A stretch of DNA of 8,951 nucleotides, from assembly GCA_015232795.1 (NCBI GenBank), contig JADFYX010000090.1, positions 1 through 8,951 of the forward strand. The letters run 5' to 3'. The DNA comes from Magnetococcales bacterium. Its GTDB lineage: Bacteria > Pseudomonadota > Magnetococcia > Magnetococcales > JADFYX01. The translations under genes were made by a program, and so were the position numbers. Numbering within the stretch: the first letter of the stretch is position 1; each line of letters begins with the position of its first letter. The notes under the pieces were generated by a model. That model was not told where the DNA came from. It did no database searches and saw only the letters and a program-made list of their open reading frames with translations. Positions 7,138 through 8,951 of the stretch are shown here, in pieces.

Positions 7138-7695
7138 ATGCAAGTAAAAGAAACCTCCCTCCCCGGTGTGCTACTTATAATCCCAAAAGTATTTCCCGAC
7201 CCCCGCGGTTTCTTCCTCGAGACCTACCACCAATCACGCTACCAAGAAATGGGTATCGACTTCACCCCAATCCAAGCAAACCACTCCCGCTCCCAATCAG
7301 GCGTTCTAAGAGGTCTACACTTTCAACTAGAACACCCCCAAGCTAAATTAGCCTACGTAACCCAAGGAAAAGTCTTCGATGTAGCCGTCGACGTAAGAAA
7401 AAACTCCCCAAACTTCGGTAAATGGACAGGTGCAATCCTCGACGATATCAACCACCACCAACTATACATCCCAAAAGGCTTCGCCCACGGCTACTGCGTG
7501 CTATCAAATACCGCCGACTTTACCTACCAATGCTCCGATATCTACCACCAGCAATCAGAAAGCGGTATAGCCTGGAACGATCCCAATATAAATATAAACT
7601 GGCCCATAAATAACCCATCACTGTCCGATAAAGATAAACTACTGCTAAACCTGGATAAAACCCCAAGCAACAAACTACCAAGCTATACAAAATGA
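7138..7695 (+). CDS. rfbC: dTDP-4-dehydrorhamnose 3,5-epimerase
   Basis: This enzyme epimerises C3 and C5 of dTDP-4-keto-6-deoxyglucose to give dTDP-4-keto-L-rhamnose, step three of the pathway. It is a cupin-fold protein of 185 residues, the normal length. Visible family motifs are FPDPRGFFLETYH (19-31), NHSRSQSGVLRGLHFQ with the probable catalytic base H61, GKVFDVAVDVRKNSP near 77-91, YIPKGFAHGYCVLS near 110-123, and WNDPNIN then LSDKD, whose D166 probably completes the catalytic His-Asp pair. AGGA lies 8 bases before the ATG. The last 4 bases overlap the rfbD start (ATGA), indicating coupling. Codon choice is very different from rfbA: third positions prefer C and A (40 of 60 bases are A or C at 7441-7500). 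This may mark a different origin or past strand. An equivalent name is rmlC. Confidence 0.96.
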   Translation: MQVKETSLPGVLLIIPKVFPDPRGFFLETYHQSRYQEMGIDFTPIQANHSRSQSGVLRGLHFQLEHPQAKLAYVTQGKVFDVAVDVRKNSPNFGKWTGAILDDINHHQLYIPKGFAHGYCVLSNTADFTYQCSDIYHQQSESGIAWNDPNININWPINNPSLSDKDKLLLNLDKTPSNKLPSYTK

Positions 7696-8558
7696 AACTA
7701 TTAATAACAGGTGCAAACGGTCAAATAGGCCAAGAACTAACCATACAAGCCCCAAACCACGGCTTTACCCCTATTTCCCTAAGTAAAACCGAACTAGATA
7801 TAAGCGACCGCAATGCTGTGGTATCAAATGTTGCTAAAATAAAACCAGATATAATTATAAACAGTGCTGCCTTTACCAATGTAGATCTCGCCGAAACCGA
7901 GCAGGATCTCGCCTTGGCTGGCAACCAAAAAGGGCCTGAAAACCTCGCATTAGCTGCTGCTAAACTTGATATACCACTTTTGCATATCTCAACAGATTTT
8001 ATATTCGATGGTAAAAAACAGACCCCATATTTAGAAAATGACACCCCAAACCCGTTAGGGTTTTATGGTAAAAGCAAACTGTTGGGAGAAGATGCGGTTA
8101 GAAAAGCTTGGAAAAAACATATTATCCTACGTGTAAGCTGGGTTTTTGGACGGTTTGGGCAAAATTTTTTTAGTGGAGTAGCTGATTGGGCAAAGGAGAA
8201 GGATGAGCTAAAAATTGTTGCAGATCAGGTTGGTGGCCCAACACCTGCTGGTGCGGTTGCAGAGGCTTTGTTGATTATTGCTGGTAGGGCTGGGGAGCAA
8301 ACTTGGGGGACTTATCACTATTCGGGAGTTCCAGCGGTTAGTCGGTTTGAATATACCCAGTTTATTGTTGAAGAGTTAACAAAAATGGGGATTACAAAAG
8401 TTGCCAATTTGGAGCCTGTTCCGGCTAGCCATTATCCTATGCCTGCCCAACGGCCTGCTTATTCGGCTTTAAATTCTGGATTGCTGGAAAAAACGTTTGG
8501 AATTAAAGCTCCTGATTGGCAAAATGGAGCAAGGGATTTATTGCAAAATAATAGGTAG
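7692..8558 (+). CDS. rfbD: dTDP-4-dehydrorhamnose reductase
   Basis: This enzyme performs the last step, NAD(P)H-dependent reduction of dTDP-4-keto-L-rhamnose to dTDP-L-rhamnose. The 288 residues are typical. It is an extended short-chain dehydrogenase with the Rossmann motif ITGANGQIG (5-13), INSAAFTNVDLAETE near 56-70, HISTDFIFDG around 98-107 containing T101-D102, and the catalytic pair Y125 and K129 in FYGKSK. LRVSWVFG and DQVGGPTPAG are conserved downstream blocks. The ATG at 7692 overlaps the rfbC stop by 4 bases. Base use changes inside the gene: 7741-7800 has 42 of 60 A or C, while 8281-8340 has 37 of 60 G or T; the shift lies roughly at 8050-8150, near residues 120-150. The reading frame and motifs stay intact across it. 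A repeat copy begins about 7 bases after the stop. An equivalent name is rmlD. Confidence 0.95.
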   Translation: MKLLITGANGQIGQELTIQAPNHGFTPISLSKTELDISDRNAVVSNVAKIKPDIIINSAAFTNVDLAETEQDLALAGNQKGPENLALAAAKLDIPLLHISTDFIFDGKKQTPYLENDTPNPLGFYGKSKLLGEDAVRKAWKKHIILRVSWVFGRFGQNFFSGVADWAKEKDELKIVADQVGGPTPAGAVAEALLIIAGRAGEQTWGTYHYSGVPAVSRFEYTQFIVEELTKMGITKVANLEPVPASHYPMPAQRPAYSALNSGLLEKTFGIKAPDWQNGARDLLQNNR

Positions 8559-8564
8559 AAGTTG

Positions 8565-8754
8565 CCCCTATTAATGCGGGTCAAGGGAGATCATCTCCCT
8601 TGTGGGTGTGGGCAAAGCCCACGGTTTTGCTGTAAAGCCGGATTTAAAAAGGCTTTTTTTCGCCTTTAAAAAAAAGCCCCGGCGAGTATATTAATTCCCA
8701 GAGGTAAAAAACCCCGGCTTCATGGGTTTTTTTGCCTCTGGGAATGTCCTTTAC
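8565..8754 (+). repeat. Modular hairpin repeat, copy 3 (downstream of rfbD)
   Basis: Modules in order: ctattaatgcgggt, a diverged version of the copy 1 end; hairpin A, caagggagat-c-atctcccttg (8582-8602); hairpin B, gtgggc-aaa-gcccac (8608-8622); linker and T-rich module identical over 34 bases (8630-8663) to inverted copy 2; hairpin C, ggcttttttt (8651-8660) against aaaaaaagcc (8669-8678); cggcgagtatattaatt; hairpin F, attcccagaggt (8694-8705) against gcctctgggaat (8734-8745) with inner A6-CCC/GGG-T7; and gtcctttac (8746-8754), where similarity to copy 2 stops. It begins about 7 bases after the rfbD stop. Confidence 0.87.
8634..8660 (+). terminator. Possible intrinsic terminator after rfbD, inside repeat copy 3
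   Basis: The stem aaagcc (8634-8639) pairs with ggcttt (8651-8656) across an 11-base loop and runs into seven Ts at 8654-8660. The stem is short, and ggcttttttt can also pair downstream with 8669-8678. It lies 75 bases past the rfbD stop and would be the natural end of the rfb transcript. Confidence 0.45.
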
Positions 8755-8795
8755 CCAACAATGGTAGAGTAAAACAAAACTCCATCAGACATAAA

Positions 8796-8951
8796 CCTAG
8801 ATTCGGCAGTTGTCGCCACGCACCTGACGCAAGCTATTGATTCACCTGGCATATCAGGGGAAAGTCTTATCACCAACAAGCTGAAGTTTCACCGTTTTTA
8901 CTAACGCCGCTATATAATGAAATACTAATATGGCTGCGTCATTGAATTTAC
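8796..8951 (+). mobile_element. Probable left end of an IS1380-family insertion sequence, cut by the window edge
   Basis: CCTAGATTCGGCAGTTG at 8796-8812 starts with CCTAGATTC, the same nine bases that open the terminal inverted repeat of ISEcp1 (IS1380 family) as I recall it. About 117 gene-free bases follow, with TATAAT at 8913-8918 and a weak -35 candidate (ttcacc, 8888-8893; 19-base spacer). An ATG at 8930 opens a frame reading MAASLNL to the window end, possibly the transposase start, but seven codons cannot prove it and no good ribosome site precedes it. The taaa just before the repeat could be one target duplication; the other end lies outside. Nothing is recognised in 8755-8795. Confidence 0.45.

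Noticed and set aside
7422..7613. Small 63-residue + strand reading frame inside rfbC
   Set aside because: It lies wholly within rfbC in another frame. The Pro/Arg-rich translation is what A+C-rich rfbC codons give when shifted.

Overview
The window comes from a Gram-negative bacterium, probably a proteobacterium; it cannot be placed more closely from this sequence. The evidence is an outer-membrane-type lipoprotein signal peptide, a complete dTDP-L-rhamnose pathway, and what looks like the left end of an IS1380-family insertion sequence. The DNA is moderately AT-rich. Every supported gene lies on the + strand.

Layout. Bases 36-2729 encode a predicted lipoprotein with helical repeats and a C-terminal CHAT (caspase/separase-like) peptidase domain with an intact His/Cys pair. 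It overlaps by 4 bases a second gene (2726-4633) for a protein with nine regular TPR units fused to a GT9/GT41-like glycosyltransferase-type domain. Close behind are rfbB (4666-5715) and rfbA (5742-6620). A 517-base gene-free gap (6621-7137) follows, then rfbC (7138-7695) and rfbD (7692-8558), which also overlap by 4 bases. Bases 8559-8951 hold another repeat copy and the probable IS end.

How the genes work together. RfbA makes dTDP-glucose, RfbB dehydrates it, RfbC epimerises it and RfbD reduces it to dTDP-L-rhamnose, a donor for surface glycans or glycoproteins. The TPR-glycosyltransferase could use such a donor. The CHAT lipoprotein would sit in the cell envelope. A link to a secreted glycosylated surface protein is inference only: no such protein is encoded here.

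The most interesting feature is not a gene. A modular hairpin-rich repeat of about 190-220 bases occurs three times: just after rfbA (+), just before rfbC (inverted) and just after rfbD (+). Its stems are kept by paired base changes, which suggests selection on folded structure. Copies 1 and 2 form a 473-base inverted repeat with perfect 12-base ends that splits the rfb cluster. Copies 2 and 3 flank rfbC-rfbD in opposite orientation. The coding strand also switches from G+T-rich (rfbB, rfbA) to A+C-rich (rfbC and the first part of rfbD) and back to G+T-rich inside rfbD.
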